Shown here one piece after another: positions 62,965 to 64,000 of a stretch of DNA of 64,000 bases (the stretch's first letter is position 1; the number at the start of each line of letters is the position of its first letter). Both the position numbers and the translations under genes were made by a program. Under the pieces are notes generated by a model that saw nothing but the letters and a program-made list of their open reading frames with translations, was not told the DNA's origin and did no database searches. The DNA comes from Symbiodinium natans (Eukaryota; Sar; Dinophyceae; Suessiales; Symbiodiniaceae). The stretch covers positions 365,001-429,000 of the forward strand of contig CAJNDS010002194.1 of NCBI GenBank assembly GCA_905221605.1. The letters are read 5' to 3'.

Positions 62965-64000
62965 CTTGCGTTACAATTAATTAGCGTGAATTCGACGCAC
63001 ATGGGTTGTCCCTGCTGTTGACACCACCCCACGCAGATGCATCAATGGTATTTGCATGCTGAAGTTATGGCGGTATGTCTCGTACGGCTTCCTTAGTCGT
63101 GCCACAGGGCCTGCTCACATTGCCGGAATCCGCCATTCAAAATTGCCCTTCCTGTTGACTCGTTGCTTTGTCGCGTGCGTGCATATGACGAACACAATGC
63201 CGTGTGACCTTGCAGCAGCAGCTCATGCAATATGCAAGCAGGCGGCCGGGCTCAGGCGCAGTTGATGAGTGGAAACATTGTATCAACTGCGCAAGTAGTT
63301 AATCGGCTGGGTTGTGCCTGGCGAGGCCTCAGCAAACCTGCCAAACCAAATGAGTACCCCTTCATTCTGCCTAGCATACTGCATGATTTTTGAACCCTAT
63401 ACGACGCGGTGTGGTCGATGTGTTTGTCAGTTCTTGGTTTCACGGTCACCGACTGCATTTTTGAAAGGCATTGTTTGGAGTAATTTCCTTTATCCTTCCT
63501 TCGGGGCTCCAAACTGCCTTCTAAGAGTACGCCGCGCACCCCCCCCCCCCCCCAAAAAAAAAAAAAAAAGGACACAATACCCCAAAATTGGGCTAGTGTA
63601 TATAAGCCACTAAACCCTAAACCCTTAACCCTAAGCCTCTAAAGGTAAACAGAAACCCGCTTCGATTTTCATGTCGGAAGTCCGAAGCTCAGGTTCGCAG
63701 GTCGGCACCCCTACTCTTCTCTAAGCCTAACCCCCGCGCCCGCCCCTCCCCGGTTTGGGGTTTAGGATTTAGGGGTTGGGGTTTAGGGTTTAGCACAAGC
63801 ATAAGCCCTGTAAGTCTAGGTAGCTCAACTAGGTTCTCCACTCCACTCTGTATGCCCCTTTCCCCCCCTGACCAGATGGTAAGGCTGTATCGAAAATTCC
63901 GAGCAAACAAAGTTGTTAAAGAGTACCTTAATACATACATCTATATATATATATACATACATATAATCTCGAGAACCCTTAACCCAAGATCGATTAAATA

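Larger units (their letters stand above)
57180..64000 (+). other. Region note: largely repeat-poor terminal part
   Basis: 57,660-58,010 is degenerate CCCTAAA-like sequence with many AAGCCCT pieces. Small TTTAGGG arrays lie at 58,530-58,590 and 59,110-59,190. 59,200-62,550 is mostly single-copy with the open frames listed. 63,540-63,570 has poly-C/poly-A. No RNA gene or further mobile element was recognised. Confidence 0.45.

Overview
Eukaryotic nuclear DNA, most probably from a dinoflagellate (Suessiales/Symbiodiniaceae-like). There are no bacterial operons. Instead I see one long Ty1/copia retrotransposon of a type I associate with dinoflagellate genomes, many short GC-rich exon-like islands with splice signals on the + strand, and very dense telomere-like (TTTAGGG)n/(CCCTAAA)n DNA. 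The species assignment is inference.

Layout. 1-8.6 kb: plus-strand exon-like islands of 20-110 nt, separated by intron-like spacers full of telomere-like arrays in both orientations, with foldback elements. 8.6-9.8 kb: a two-exon gene for a multi-pass membrane protein. 9.8-16.4 kb: more islands and arrays. 16,370-24,944: a complete copia element on the minus strand with 149/151-bp LTRs identical except for a poly-A length, a perfect 5-bp target duplication (TTTAG), a PBS, a polypurine tract and a 2,383-codon reading frame. 25-42 kb: islands, arrays, several small inverted-repeat elements, a G-rich tract and a roughly 42-bp tandem repeat. 42.3-43.5 kb: a 1-kb compound GT-rich satellite. 43.5-58.6 kb: arrays and islands alternate with longer repeat-poor stretches. 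58.6-64 kb: largely repeat-poor sequence with a few unassigned open frames.

How the parts work together. The retroelement carries Gag, protease, integrase and RT-RNase H. Between protease and integrase it has extra modules: a 2OG-Fe(II) oxygenase-like domain with the full HxD...H...R signature, a weaker Rossmann/methyltransferase-like segment, and, in another frame, two SAP/HeH-like motifs plus an ExoX-C-like motif. It landed in a telomere-like array of what looks like an intron. The host locus reads as an intron-rich plus-strand gene or gene cluster whose introns commonly begin inside a TTTAGGG unit. The islands are too short for me to name the protein(s), and several are open in more than one frame, so each quoted peptide is one possible reading.
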